From: Mesostigma viride
Taxonomy: Eukaryota; Streptophyta; Mesostigmatophyceae; Mesostigmatales; Mesostigmataceae
Direction of reading: 5' to 3'
Assembly: GCA_009746045.1 (NCBI GenBank)
Contig: RPFO01000050.1
Location: forward strand, 5,876,277 to 5,940,276
Length of the DNA: 64,000 nucleotides
Shown: piece after piece, positions 19,601 to 31,400 of the stretch
Position numbering within the stretch: position 1 is the stretch's first letter
Layout: every line of letters begins with the position of its first letter
Position numbers and translations under genes: made by a program
The notes under the pieces: model-generated
What the model saw: the letters and a program-made list of their open reading frames with translations, nothing else
Told to the model about the DNA's origin: nothing
Databases searched by the model: none

Positions 19601-22600
19601 GGGTGCGGAGGAGGGCAATGTGAGTCCAAGGCGGAGGGTCGCGGCTGCACGGCAGACGCTGCGTCCGGAGCATGACCTCCTGGTGCGCACGATGGAGTCC
19701 CTGGGCGCGCTGCTGGAGACGATCGGCAGCGGGTGGGGCCAGCTGGATGTGTTCCAGCTGTCGCTCCTGTCCAATGGCCACCCGCTGGTGGTCGCGGGCA
19801 TGTACGTGTTTGAGAAGTCGGGCGTGATGAAGGAGTTCCGGCTCAGCCACACGCGGCTGTACAACTTCCTTTCGCGCATCGAGGACGGCATGCTGGCCAG
19901 CAACCCCTACCACAACGCGATCCATGTCTGTGATGTGCTCTGCAACGTGTACTCGATTATAACCTCGGTGCAGGCGGAGCATGGGAGCGGGCGGGGGGTT
20001 GGCGGCGCAGGCACGGGGGGCAGCTCAGGGGGGGGAACCGTCACCATCGGGTCCCCTGGGGGAAGGGCCCCCGCCGCGGGGTCCCCCAGCAGCCTGCACG
20101 CGCCGCCGTCCATGCGAGAGGACGCAGACATCTCGTCCGTGGAGATGCTGGGGGGGCTGCTCGCGGCCACCATTCATGACTACTGCCACCCGGGCGTGAA
20201 CAATGACTTTCTGACCAACACGCGCAACCGGCTCGCGCTCGTGTACAACGACAGGTGGGTTTTAACGCGATGTTCTGTAATATGGTGCGGTAAAGGGTAC
20301 AACGACAGGCGGGTTGTAGAACATGGTTTCAAGGTAAAACAGAATCGAAGTGTGTGCGGTAATGTAGTGTGATATAGGGTACGATGACAGGTGGGTGGAG
20401 ACCCAGTGTGCTGTAATAACTTACCTTATCGTACCTAGAATGTGCACAAGGCACATCCTGTTCTAGTATTCTTTGCTCACGTGCTTTGACAGGCAAAGTT
20501 GAAGCGTCCGCTGTGATATTGAATCCATGTACTGCAGCATGAATGCACTCCTAGTGCCTCGGTACATGACTCCCAGGGATCCCAGACGTCAAGTGAATCA
20601 ATTCTTTATCGGAGACGTCGATGACCCCCCCTCCTCCCCTCCCCTGCACTTCCCCCTCTTCCCTTCCCTTCCCCTCCCCTTTTTTGATGCCTTCACCACC
20701 TCCAATGCCCTCGCCCCCCCCCCCCGCTCCATTCCCCTCCTTCCCTCTGCCCCCCCTTACCCCTGTCCTCCACTCACCACCCCCTCTCTCGCCTGCCCTT
20801 CCCCCCCATTCCCCTCCCCTCCTTTGCAATCCCCTTCTCCCCCGCTCCCCTTCCGTCCACCTCTTCCCTCGGCCCTCGCGTTCCCCTTTCCCCTCCTCCC
20901 CCCCCTCCCAGGTCGGTGCTGGAGAACCACCACGTGGCGTCGGCCTACCTGCTCATGGACGATGACCCCGAGGTGGACCTGCTGGCCGGCACGTCGGATG
21001 ATCTGCGTTCGGTGGTGCGCAAGCTGGTCGTGCAGATGGTGCTGGCCACCGACCTGAAGAGCCACTTTGAGCTGGTCGAGCGCTTCAAGACGCGCCTGGC
21101 CAAGCTGCGCGCGGCCAAGGCCGCACTCCCGGGCAAGATGGCGCTCAAGGAGAGTGACTGGATGCTGCTGCTCTCCATCTACCTCAAGGTCGCCGACATC
21201 GGGTGCGTGCGCTAGTAGCATGCATCCATTGCTGTTGTTGTTTGCACCCTCATAGTCATGATGGCGCGCAAGGTCGCCTACATCAGTTGCATGCGGGGTG
21301 GCAGAATGGCCATGACAAAAAGTATACATGATGCCCACGTGTCGCAATGACGTAATGTAACATAGCATATCTATAACTTTGCATATATTCCATTTATAAC
21401 ATACTACATACTGCCAGTGCGAAAAAATATATACGTGGGTGGTGCAAAAAAATATATACATTTGGGACACTTTGCATGAGTCAATGCCACGGTCAGCTTT
21501 ATGGGAATTCTTCAAAGCCCTTTCATGGCATCATACCCAGAGATGTGTAGCAAGACCTATGAAAAGAAATCTGGGTTCGGACTCTGAAATTAGAGGCGCC
21601 ACAAAAAGAGACTTAGGGGGGTCACCTGGACCTTGGCTATTTCTTGCAAACACGCTCGTGCTAAATTAGTGCAAATGAGAGATAGGGATGGTACGTCAGG
21701 TCTGACATCAGTGCCATGCTGGAAGCATAGCTGGTGTCAACCCTCTGAAATGGGGCCAATAGCATGCCGTGGTGCACATGTTTATTTTTCAGCGGTGTTT
21801 CTGCCATTATGCTCTATTTGCACCTCAGGTGACGTAGAGACTCATACCTTGGTCAATTGAGCAGGTCTTTTACTGCCCTCTCAGGGCAGCATTCCCAAGC
21901 TAATGTACAACAACTTGGCACTATCACAAGCATACTAAGGTACCATCAGTAACAGCTGGTATTAATTATGGCCACAGACATTGCCACCAAAGCCAAGCTT
22001 ACCATGCCTCTAAATTGTATGCACTGCACATTAACTTCTCTAAATGGCAAGGAGACCGCTTGCCGCACGTTTAAGCTAGTGCACTACGATGTTAGCTGTC
22101 CAAATCCTGCCACCCCATCATGCAGCCGTGCAGTCAACTAGGAAAATATATGCATGCATGGGCATGGCCCTGTCTGATGCTGGCAAACATCAACTACGTC
22201 ACCTGTGACAGGATTATGCTTTTAAAAGGCGGGTAAATCAACATCAAGCCTAATGTGGTGGCATATCATTACACATGATCACTTAACCAGTACAAAAGGC
22301 AGCACAGAAAGCATCCTATGGGTCTAAATGAATGAAAACTCTTCTTTTGTGATGCCTTTACCCATCCTACAGTTTTGCCGCTATCCTACACAACATTAAA
22401 GCCGCATATACTTCATGATGGCAGGCTTTTCTTGGCGTTGCACACTATATCTGCTTGTGTAAACGCTCCCTACTCACTTAAATGCCAACCGTAATTTAAA
22501 AAACCATCCAAGCTTTTTTTTGGCATTCTGAGAATCTGCCTATTGGAAAGGAGGCAGACAAGCGGAAGAGAATACGACCTTGCTTTTGCGCAAGGCTCCC

Positions 22601-25333
22601 TTGCTAGCATCTTTCCAGCAACAGCCTTGAAAAAGGCTAACTGGTTATTAAAATTGCGTCACTTGTCACGCGAACCAGAAAAGAAAGTCTACTGCACTTC
22701 GGCGTTTCCACACAATACTTGCTCATTTTCTTTTGTATCATGACCATACATTTCCATACCCTATTTATCCAACAAAACTCCACGCCCTTTTCTATTCCTG
22801 TGTTGTTGCCAACCCTGAATAAAATAATAGAACGCCATTCTCTCGTTTTCGGCGCTGTCTTGTATGTGTAGGAAGTGCGTACCTTACAGCGACGTGCCGT
22901 TTAGGAAGCCGGCCAGCGCGCACTGTTCTCGCGGCCATTTTCATAAGCAATATCCGTACAATTGCGGTGCAAATCATTCAGTAATTGCGAAATGAGGAGA
23001 AAAACAATCCCGTGCATCCGTGGCTGCATTTCTAGCTCAACCATGGCCGCGTACGCCTGTCCGCTGCAGTCCCAGCAGCTCTTGGACTCCCCGCAGCGCA
23101 CTTGCACTAGCTGACCACTGACTTACACCTCCGTATGCAGCCATTTTCTGGCCAGTAAGTTAAAATGCATTCCTAAAGAAAACCCATATCGTAGAACATC
23201 CTAATACGGAATAAAAACCACGGGATAAAATATGACGCACAGCAGGCGGCTGGTGCGAAAATCAAGCAAGTAGTCAGGTAGAACCAACCGTTAAGAAACC
23301 AACCGCTGCGCCCTCCAAAACCTGACCAGCTTTTAGGCGCAAACATGTTTAATCATAAACAATTATTCTGTCGACTCAGCATCGCGAATGACGCTGTCAA
23401 ACACGAACTCCATCGCCGGCCCATGGCTAAATTCTCTTTTTTATGGCCGCACGGCCTTCCTCGTCATTTTGGTGAAATTTTTAAATTTTTATTTATTTTT
23501 TTAATTTTGAAATTTTTGAAATTTTTGAAATTTTTAAATTTGGTGAAATCCCTGGTCTGACCGACCTACCCCGAGTATCCGAGGTCCGGTACGTGTACTC
23601 GTACTAACCTAACCATCTGGACGGACAAATTCTTCCAATTTCTCATTTGCATTAATTTACCACCACCACCCTTAAAACTCAAAATTTACCCCCGTATTTT
23701 TCTTAGTACTTTAAAGTTACTCCTAATTTCTAATGCTGGCACCTTTTGGACCAAAACTAACAGATTTCTTCGAAAATAACTAGTATAGTGGTACGAGAGA
23801 GACCGCCGCAGGCGGCTGGGACAGCCGCCTGTTTTATGTCCTGCCGGCGGCGCGGGTTTCAGGCGTCAGACAAAAAAGTCATAAATTTAATATGGGAAAG
23901 TGTGGGCCGGCTGCCCTTGGTCCGGCCGCGCGCCACTAGTCCTTAGGCAGCTAGTACTGAATGTACGACATTGCTGAAAAACCGGCGTCACATGCTAGTG
24001 ACGTGACGGTCGCCGCTTGTCAGTGGCCATATGTTGTGACGAAAGCACTTTGCGTGGCAAGCCCTAGGGTGTTTGAAAGTAGGAGTAGGAATAGTTCAAA
24101 GCTTGTATAATTCATAGGGAGTTTGTGACGCAAGTCTGACGTTACAAGGAAAGTGAATGACGGTTGTCAACGGCTGTCCTGTTTGGCCAAAGGGAAATAT
24201 AGCCAAACGCAGTTTGTCGTCTAGGTAGTTTTGTTCCAATAAAGGCTGGTGATTCTTGGGAATGAATGGGTGTACTGTATGTACTTTTCATGCCCTTGTA
24301 GAACATCGAGTTTGCAAGGCCACCCAGTTCCTACTTTTTCTAAAGTTACTGTTTGCCTGCAAGGCAAAATTTAAAACTTCGGGAAAAAAGGGGCCACGTG
24401 GATATTTTTTCGCACCGGAGGTCTATATAACACAACATCGTATCATGTAAATAATTGTCGTAACCGTCACCGTAGTAAAGGGCTTTATGATGTGTGTTAA
24501 GTGGAAGGGTCTGCGGCAGTCCTTGTCAACTTCCTGGAGGGGGCGGTGGAGGTGTGGTCCAGGATGTCACATGTGTATGTATGAATGGATCATATTTGTT
24601 CAGGCCCCAGTGCCAAGGCAGCTCCCGCACCGCTCCCACCGTGCTCACGCCCTGGACATCCCTCGGGCATCTTGTGAAGCTCTCGCGGTAGGGACACTCC
24701 AACGTGCTATCTTCCTTGTGCGCTGGTAATTAGTAACTTTGGTTCGCTGGCAGCTTTTTGGTTCGCTGTGGTGGCATGTTACAGTTGCCGCAAATGCATA
24801 GTAACAGCTTCGAACCCACATTGCTACCTGCACTTGCATGCGTCTTCCCTCTCCCCCCCCTAATACGCAATCTAAGAAATAGCACCATCCATTCTCCTCC
24901 CATGGATCCCATTCCTACTACTCCCCCCCAACCACTTATTCATCAACTCCTGTCCCCCCCACCACCCCCACCCCACCCCCGCAGGCACCTGACCAAGTCC
25001 CACGACATGCACGTGCGCTGGGTGGACGCGGTGATGCAAGAGTTCTTCCGGCAGGGCGAGGAGGAGAAGCGGCGCGGGCTGCCCGTGTCTCCCTTCATGG
25101 ACAAGGCAAGCTGCAACCTGCCCAAGGCGCAGGTCGGCTTCTTCTCGTTCATCGGCATGCCGCTGCTGCAGACGGCCGCCAGCTTCAGCCCCGGCACCTT
25201 CCAGCCGCTGCTCAACCAAGCAACGAAGAACATGGAGTACTGGAACAGCCTGGTCAAGGCCACCACGTCACCGCCGCACCCGCCAGGGGAGCCGCTCCCG
25301 CCCGCGCTGCATGCTGCGCCAGAGAGTGCGTGA
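13209..25333 (+). CDS. Membrane-anchored class I cyclic-nucleotide phosphodiesterase
   Basis: Gene-level entry; exons 13209-13643, 15061-15886, 16569-16960, 17556-20254, 20912-21202, 24985-25333. All phases match and the sum is 4992 bases, 1663 codons plus TGA. Class I phosphodiesterases hydrolyse cAMP and/or cGMP to the 5'-monophosphate at a two-metal site. Residues 27-131 hold four predicted membrane segments and about 145-1200 is disordered. The catalytic domain occupies about 1240-1620. It shows HNAIHVCDV (1337-1345), HDYCHPGVNN (1425-1434), YNDRSVLENHH across the exon 4/5 join, the metal Asp in KVADIGH (1546) and the nucleotide-binding Gln in KAQVGFF (1597). A Gly/Ser-rich insertion of about 46 residues (1361-1406) separates the first two motifs. 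Substrate preference cannot be read from sequence. It probably shapes a cyclic-nucleotide signal at a membrane. The first-exon join is less certain than the rest. Confidence 0.85.
13644..15060 (+). other. Phosphodiesterase intron 1
   Basis: A 1.4-kb intron. A stretch at 14178-14357 reads MRCHDCHKNFFALPMLVPVI and on to a stop; it has a CxxC pair but no usable splice phase, so I leave it unassigned. The last 180 bases are a C/T-rich tract (CCCCTCCCC-type) leading into the acceptor CCACCAG at 15060. Confidence 0.5.
15061..15886 (+). CDS. Phosphodiesterase gene, exon 2
   Basis: CCCACCAG|AGC acceptor and CCTCCG|GTGAGC donor, phase 1 end. It encodes about 275 residues of Ser/Asp/Gly-rich disordered protein with short basic-Ser patches such as RRKSALAMTSLSRRNTVDG that resemble kinase targets. 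No folded domain is recognised. Confidence 0.75.
15930..16080. repeat. 27-bp tandem repeat in intron
   Basis: Units of GTAGAGCGTGGTTTTGTGGG plus CCGCGCT, about five copies with decay toward the right, in phosphodiesterase intron 2. Confidence 0.85.
16569..16960 (+). CDS. Phosphodiesterase gene, exon 3
   Basis: CTTCAG|GCA acceptor completes the split Gly codon; GGAAAG|GTGGGC donor in phase 0. It encodes GTRPDAMPRRGSYDGLLSSS and then a conserved-looking segment KEYKELRRTSVMSGDVTHL and a likely helix around LDRAHRILDGLLAIC. The DNA from 16961 to about 17090 is a G-run-interrupted repeat of GATTCGAATGATGG. Confidence 0.75.
17556..20254 (+). CDS. Phosphodiesterase gene, exon 4, linker and first half of catalytic domain
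   Basis: The acceptor CCAACAG|CAC at 17556 is in phase 0; the donor AACGACAG|GTGGGT ends at 20254 in phase 2. The first part holds a probable folded segment (LLLFSDDLASLKSLLSMDG, then a Glu/Phe-rich stretch to about residue 650), followed by long Gly/Pro/Ala-rich linker. From about 19660 the catalytic domain begins: LLVRTMESLGALLETIGSGW, the metal-binding HNAIHVCDV, the Gly/Ser insertion, then HDYCHPGVNNDFL. The exon ends inside YNDR, the conserved codon being completed by the next exon. Confidence 0.9.
20245..20400. repeat. Echo copies of the phosphodiesterase exon 3' edge
   Basis: The true exon end GTACAACGACAG|GTGGGT (20254) is followed in the intron by GGTACAACGACAG|GCGGGT (equivalent end 20308) and GGTACGATGACAG|GTGGGT (20390). 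Confidence 0.85.
20912..21202 (+). CDS. Phosphodiesterase gene, exon 5, catalytic core
   Basis: CTCCCAG|GTC acceptor after a long C/T tract (20625-20910). It reads SVLENHHVASAYLLM, completing the YNDRSVLENHH signature of class I phosphodiesterases, then helical segments ending at LKESDWMLLLSIYLKVADIG with the third metal ligand Asp. The donor GACATCGG|GTGCGT ends at 21202. Confidence 0.93.
21203..24984 (+). other. Phosphodiesterase intron 5, 3.8 kb
   Basis: Much longer than the other introns and AT-richer than the exons. It includes a T/A-rich stretch of TTTTTGAAATTT units (23470-23545) and a GC hairpin with the stem CAGGCGGCT/AGCCGCCTG near 23810. I find no coding exon or recognisable transposon protein in it; its size suggests an old insertion. 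Confidence 0.5.
24985..25333 (+). CDS. Phosphodiesterase gene, last exon
   Basis: CCCGCAG|GCA acceptor. It begins HLTKSHDMHVRWVDAVMQEF and contains GLPVSPFMDK and then KAQVGFFSFIGMPLLQ, the region that forms the nucleotide pocket with its invariant Gln. The protein ends 60-70 residues later in a Pro-rich tail at a TGA. Confidence 0.93.
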
Positions 25334-27330
25334 AAGTGCCGACCGTACCGTGGCACTGCCAGGACGATGTAGGTGCTTTCTTGACCTCGTTTGGGTGCCC
25401 TTCAGGGAGGGGGGAAGGGAGGGGGGGGGGGCGATTGGTCCAGTGGCCAGCCCTCTCGAGGATGTATGGAGAGACGGTGGCTTTCCAAGGTGAGCGTTAC
25501 TGGTGCCGATTCGATCCAGTGCTCAGTGTCCTGAGCATCCATATTGAGACGGTGCGGGGTACATACCGCCCTGAGCATCCATATTGAGACGCTGCGGGGT
25601 ACATACCGCCCTGAGCATCCATATTGAGACACTTCTATTTCCTTACTGCCCTGAGCATCCATATTGAGACACTTCTATTTCCTTACTGCCCTGAGCATCC
25701 ATATTGAGACACTTCTATTTCGTTACTCCCCTGAGCATCCATACGGAGACCAGGGATGGCTTGGGCGTCCGGGCCAAAGCTTGGGTTGGGGGCCCCTATG
25801 CATGGAGAGCTCTGCCCAGTCGTGCCACAGAGAAAAAGTGAAGAGAAGTTTTCATTGGCTGTCCAGCAATACTCTATAGAGAGGCAACGCCGGGAAAGCG
25901 TCCAGCTGTCAGGCCCAGCTTATCTCCCGTTGGTCCCATGGGGAGCGGCCGGCACAGCGGCCCTGTGTTATATACTGCTCATTTTTTTTCCGGCAGCGGC
26001 CATGTAGGCGTTGACCTCAAACGGGGCTACTTAGGCTCTGGGGTCACCCAAGGTTTTACTTGTGGTGTTATTATTCTTGTCCTATTCTTGTTCTTTCGTT
26101 ATTTAGCGGAGTGTTTGCGACAGTTGCAACGGGTAAATACTGTATATTTGGAACATGGATTATGGGTGGTGTGCCAACAGCACCCTTCCATACTCCATGC
26201 ACCTCATATCCAGTACAATCTTTGGCGTCTTGATGGTAGCAGCCTCATGGTTTTCCAGGCCTTTAGGGGAACATGGGAGCTTCGTTAGTTTAGGTTGGTG
26301 GGGCTCGGTATCCAGAGAACTGCACTCGTGGCAAATGGGGGAATTATTTTTGCCTCAATCTCTAGGGTACCACATGTGGTATTTTGTCGGAAATGCCCCC
26401 TTTCAGGAGTCCTTAAAAAACCCTTTCCTTTCCTGGTCATAGTACTTGGCCTGGATGGAAGGAAGCATTCTCTCTTGACTTATGGAATGGCTGTGGGCAG
26501 CCTGTGCTGGTGCCTTGATTGCTGCGGCTATGGCAATTTACCAGGGGAACAGTGGACATTTCACCTTCGGCAAGATAGATGTGGGGTGTGCCAAGTTCAA
26601 ATTGCACATCCCAATTTGATGCACTGAAGATCTTGCAGTGACACCAGGCTTTTTGCCTGGAATCGCATGGTTCTCCATGTAGCGCTGCCTGTATATTATC
26701 ATACTTGACTGTGTTATCCCTTCTGGCAAGGCATTTATGCTGCTGAATCATACGTACCTTGATGTACATGTATCAAAGAGACAACCAGCACGATATGATG
26801 TATAGCAGCACGATATTCTGATCAGACACTCCGCAAAGGTGAAAACCTTTGCGTTCAGTGCCGGGCCGCGGAAAACGCGGAAAACGCGATCTACAAATGA
26901 ATCCGACCTGAATCGAACTGGGGACCTCTCGCACCAAATTTTGCTGACAGTAGGACGGCACGATATGATGTCTACTAGCTGTAGCGAGGATCCATGCCTG
27001 TGGTGCTTATTATTACAATCTTTCTTAGTGACAGGATTGGGTACCTATGTTCATATTTCACCCAAAAAAAAAAAAAAAAATCACCTACATTTCATGGTTT
27101 CATGGCAAGTTTCATGACGATGGAACGACCTTGTTGTAAGACTGGACATACATAAGTAAGTAGTTTTGTGATGTAGTTAGTTGTACCTTGTACAGCTGGC
27201 GTGATTCTTGGATGTCCGTGTCAGATTACAAATAATTTCTTTAGGGTTCTTCTTTTCGGGGTTTTCCTTATGTTGCATGCCAATCTCACCTCCGTAATTT
27301 ATCATTCTCAATGAATACATAAGTAAATTG
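25334..27330. other. Intergenic stretch downstream of the phosphodiesterase
   Basis: Apart from the 40-bp array and a poly-A run (27066-27080), I see no gene. An open plus frame around 26155-26442 gives a Trp-rich hydrophobic translation with no recognisable family. Confidence 0.4.
25531..25750. repeat. 40-bp tandem repeat
   Basis: CTGAGCATCCATATTGAGAC recurs every 40 bp from 25531, six copies. The second half of the unit switches from GGTGCGGGGTACATACCGCC to ACTTCTATTTCCTTACTGCC midway, and the last copy is altered. Confidence 0.95.
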
Positions 27331-27334
27331 CCGC

Positions 27335-27650
27335 AGTAAGCTGGCCGACCTAGTGGTCCCAGCCCAGTTTGAACACCGCATCCACTCCCTCTCCCTTCTT
27401 TGGACTGCCATGCAGAACAAGAAGAGGTGGCAGAAGATTGTCCAGGCTCACACCCCAGCCCCTGTGGGCAAGCCACCCCCCCCCAAGAGGAAGGGGTGTT
27501 TTGCTGAGTAGCGTAGTTAGATTTTTCTAGACTAGATAGCTTAGAGTTAGCTTAGGTCGATTAAGCGGCTTCTCCCTCCTCCACCCATCCATGGAATATG
27601 TGCTACATGACCTCCCAATGGAGGCATGTTATAATTTTTTTTTTTTTTAA
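27335..27650 (+). mobile_element. LINE 3' end, 5'-truncated copy
   Basis: A frame open to 27511 ends with LWTAMQNKKRWQKIVQAHTP, a Pro run and KRKGCFAE before TAG, resembling a LINE ORF2 carboxyl end, though no catalytic motif is left. The 3' untranslated part closes with ATGTGCTACATGACCTCCCA...GGAGGCATGTTATAAT and a T run. The same tail ends the ORF1-only copies at 34.1 and 36.8 kb, so these belong to one family. Confidence 0.55.
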
Positions 27651-27744
27651 GTACTTGTGTGTCACGCGCATAGGCATGCCGCAGAGTACTGTGCTGATCT
27701 CATTAGAAAAATAATTACACAAACAGACAACTATCGTCTGCATC

Positions 27745-28430
27745 ATGCACCGCCCGGTCCGCGGGGACCCTGAGGATTGGACGGACGTCGACCACGAGCG
27801 GAAGCGGTGCCGGCAGGCGTATCTGGAGGCCCTGGGGGCCCAGGCGGACGTTGACATGCTGGCCCAGGGTGCTCCCAACGCTGCCAAAAATTTTTGCAGG
27901 CTTTGTGGCCCGCGCCCCGTTGCTGGCGGCCCGGCACCTGCCGTCCTTGCCCCGCCGTTGACCCGGCCTGTTCTACCGACAGGACCCCAAGGTCCTGGCC
28001 GCCCGGCACCGCAGTCAAGCGTAACCGGGACCCGCTGCCGAAACTGGTGCTCAAGGCCGCCCTTGTGGAGGCCTGCGTACACGCTCAGGACGCAGAGGCG
28101 GCCCAGTGCATCGATCGCGGACGCCAAGGCCTGTTAAGCTCGCAACCAGGGCAAGGGGATGTGGTACCACGGCCTAGCTCGACCGGCTCGGCGGCCGGCG
28201 GCAGCGCACCCCGGTGGAGCCCGCGGGGAACGGCGCGGCGTCGGTCAGCCTTGACCGTTGGTTGGCCCACAACATTTCCTTGACATGAGGGGCTCGCGCC
28301 GGCCCCCCCCGCCGCTTCACCCCGAGACGCGGCCTCCCGTCTTGGTGTTGCGGGACCCCCCCCCCCCCGCCTGCGGTGCCAGGCCCTCCTCGGCCGCGGA
28401 CTACCAAGTCCCCGCCTTGAAGGAGGGTTG
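27745..28430 (+). pseudogene. Decayed GC-rich ORF, unknown
   Basis: Starts at an ATG with MHRPVRGDPEDWTDVDHERK and continues into an Arg/Pro-rich sequence. The likely frame changes more than once (for example KLVLKAALVEACVHAQDAEA in another frame near 28040-28100). It follows the LINE tail directly. It may be a remnant of another element's first ORF; no domain is recognised. Confidence 0.3.
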
Positions 28431-31400
28431 TCGCGTTTGGGTGCCATTATGTCCTAGACTATCACTTGGAAGACATATCCACAGCAATTGAGCACTTATG
28501 TGTGTGATCCACTATATAAAAAATGACCACACATGCTTTTCAAAAAGGCTAAGCAATAACCTCATCAGTGCTTTTCAAATAGGCTAAGCAATAACCTCTT
28601 CAGTGCTTTTCAAATAGGCTAAGCAATAACCTCTTCTGTGCTTTTTCAAGGATAAGCCTAATCCTCTTCATGGCTTTTTTCAAGGATGAGCCTATTCCTC
28701 TTCATAACTTTTTACAGGATATCTTTTAAGTGCTCGACCCTGCAAGCAGCTTGGTATCTCCGGCTCAGGCTGGCCGAACTGAACTCGCCGGCAAGGGTTG
28801 TTCGCTCGGTTTAAAAGGTGAAAAATGACAGGTGAGGTCGATCTTAATCACGGCACCGCCACCTTCATGACAGACAATCCCGCCAACCGATTTCATGTTG
28901 AGATAATGCTTTATCATCAAAGCAAGCAAAAGACGTTCCCATTCCAATAAGATCAATGACGAATTACAAATACTGTCGAGTTGTAATGTTGCAATTATAA
29001 GAGCACCTGTACTCAGGAACTCCATCCCGCTGTTCGAGCTCAGTATTGGCTCGCCTGAGCCACCGATGACATGCATGCCTAGGGCATTACGGGGCTGTCC
29101 CCTTCCCTGCATGTTGATCGTTCATGATGTTACAGACATTCTGAACAAAACACATTATTGTCATTTCCGTCAATCCATTCTTGTGGCAATGGACTGCATG
29201 CAACCACTCATGGGGGCTGCTCCGGGCTGCTCGAACTATTTCATCCCCATGAAGACAACAAACTAGTTGTGAGGGAGAGAAACGAGCGAACAACGACATC
29301 CATGGCCAAGGCTCGTTCCCTTTAGCTATTTCCAAAAGTGCTGCTGACGCAAGCAAATCCCGCGCCATAGCACTAGCTGTCAAACCTGGCTACGTGCGCA
29401 CCAAACTATGTGCGCATTTCCCAGCAATACAGTGTAGTAACAGAATAAAATGGTGTCCTCCAGGCTCCACTAAATGCGCAGATCTTTTACTTCCCGTCAT
29501 TAAAGACAGAACGGACTTATCAAATCCCAAGAGACAGGGGAAACCCCGTGTATTCTCCAGGAGTTAACTTGAGTGTGGCCGGTTCTCTTCTGTAGGGCTC
29601 TCCTAACAGAATGTACTATGGCGATAGAGAGCTATTGTTAATCATCCCACGGTCCTAAATTTAGGACTTTGTCCTAAATCGTCCTAGTGGTCACTATAAC
29701 CGAGGTACCGGGGGGGGGGGTCACTATATGGACCGTACCCCATGTGGACCGTACCCGGCATGATGTACCCGACCCGTGGTACCGGCACATGGTACCCGGA
29801 TTCCGTACCCGGGTACCGGGTATAATGGCGGGAAAGTAGGTACCTCGACCAAAAATATAACCGATTTTGGAGCGAAAAAGTGGGTGCGGGAATGAAGTGA
29901 GGTGGATATGGCGACCTGACAATCGTGGCCGGCGTTTTCACGTGCGTTTATCATTTCGGGCGCCCAGTAGCAAAAACGAAAGGTTGTTAGTTATGCTTAA
30001 AGGCTGTGAATATTTTCTGCGCAAGTTTTTATGTGTAGCGCTGTATCACAGCGGCACAACACAAATGGGTCGCAGATCGCCTGCTCGCGGAGGGTCGATT
30101 TTGGCACAAACATGTTAGTGTATTAGCAATGGTGGTGCGAATCAAGCCAGGAAATTTTTGTGGACGATTTTTATTATAGTCTGGAGTTTAGAAACGGAGT
30201 ATTTGACATGGGAGCGCCTGGGCCGTGATATTCTTGCCCGATTTCCATTGTCGACCATGTTTTAGGGACGTTCAGGCTGGGCAGCGAGCGCACCTTATAG
30301 GTCTTCACTTTCGGTATTTCTTGGACCTAGAACGCAGCACAAGCGTGGTTTATATCATTGTCGAACCGGTTGGCCAGCTTTGGTGCGCTCAGCTCTCGGA
30401 AAGCTGACCTCGCTGCGGATTTCAGCGACTTTTTTGCAACCATCTGGAATGAGGCGACGTAAGTAGCAGGTAAGTGCCGGGTTGTCCTAGATCATGAGTG
30501 TAACTGGCAACGCTGTCGTGGTACGTGTTTTGAGTCAGCCAGCTATGCCTAAAAAGAGGGGACGCTCTCTGTGCACATAACTGTCACACATAGTTGGTTT
30601 ACGTCATACAATTTTTTACGTCTCTATCTTCGTCGTCCGCTGCAGCTAAAACACACATGCGTAAGGGCAGTTTTACTCATGTGTATGTTATAAACCATGG
30701 TCCTATGGCCTGCAGTCGTTCAGGGTGTTCTCAGACAGTATATACAGTATGGTTTACGTGTTACATGCACCCTGAATTCGCTCACAAAGCGTTGCATGTT
30801 AGCACAACGTTGTTTTGTAACTTGATTTGGCTGCATTCATGTGTTAGTTGCAATGCAAATGCAATGTTTTTTCATCGCTGGGTGGCGGCCAGCATGTCCG
30901 TGATGTCAAAGAAGGTTTGGCATATGCTTAGAGAAAGTTTACCGCAAGGGGTGGGCCATGTTCAAGCCGGGCAACCTCAGCAACCATGCAACCCTATATT
31001 GCATTACCTGCACCATCTGTGACACCGTTAATCACGCGTATATATAGAGGCAGCCACAGCAGGGTATGGCCTTGTTATACGCTGCCCCGCCATCCCAAGG
31101 CCTCGTAGGGTCCCCTAGCGCTTGTAAGATGCTCAAGGGACCGTGTGGATAGCATGGTCATGCGTTGACAATGATTGGTCCTAATGGTCCTAAAACCCAC
31201 ATTTTGGCCAAATTCGCGCTTTGAGGTCTGGCAGGTGGCAGGGCCCATTCATGCACTAAATGTAATTATTTGACCCCAGGTTTTTGATAGAAACTAAAAA
31301 AGTGTGTTATCTGTCATGGGCACGAATGCCAGGGTCAAATTTTAATGTTTGCATATATATTTTTTAATTCCACTTGGTCCTAAATTTAGGACTTTTACTG

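Noticed and set aside
23800-23830. GC hairpin CAGGCGGCT/AGCCGCCTG as a terminator or regulatory element
   Set aside because: A single short inverted repeat inside a eukaryotic intron; nothing links it to a function.
26830-26945. A tRNA gene on the minus strand
   Set aside because: Only the T-arm-like part is recognisable; the T stem is mismatched and no acceptor stem or anticodon arm can be folded.
27162-27611. A bacterial-type operon or riboswitch reading of the intergenic stretches
   Set aside because: All recognisable genes are spliced and of eukaryotic families; no ribosome-binding or operon organisation is present.
30594-31022. 142-codon open frame as a gene
   Set aside because: No domain, no splice context, AT-rich codon use unlike the confirmed exons; its length is compatible with chance in this stretch.
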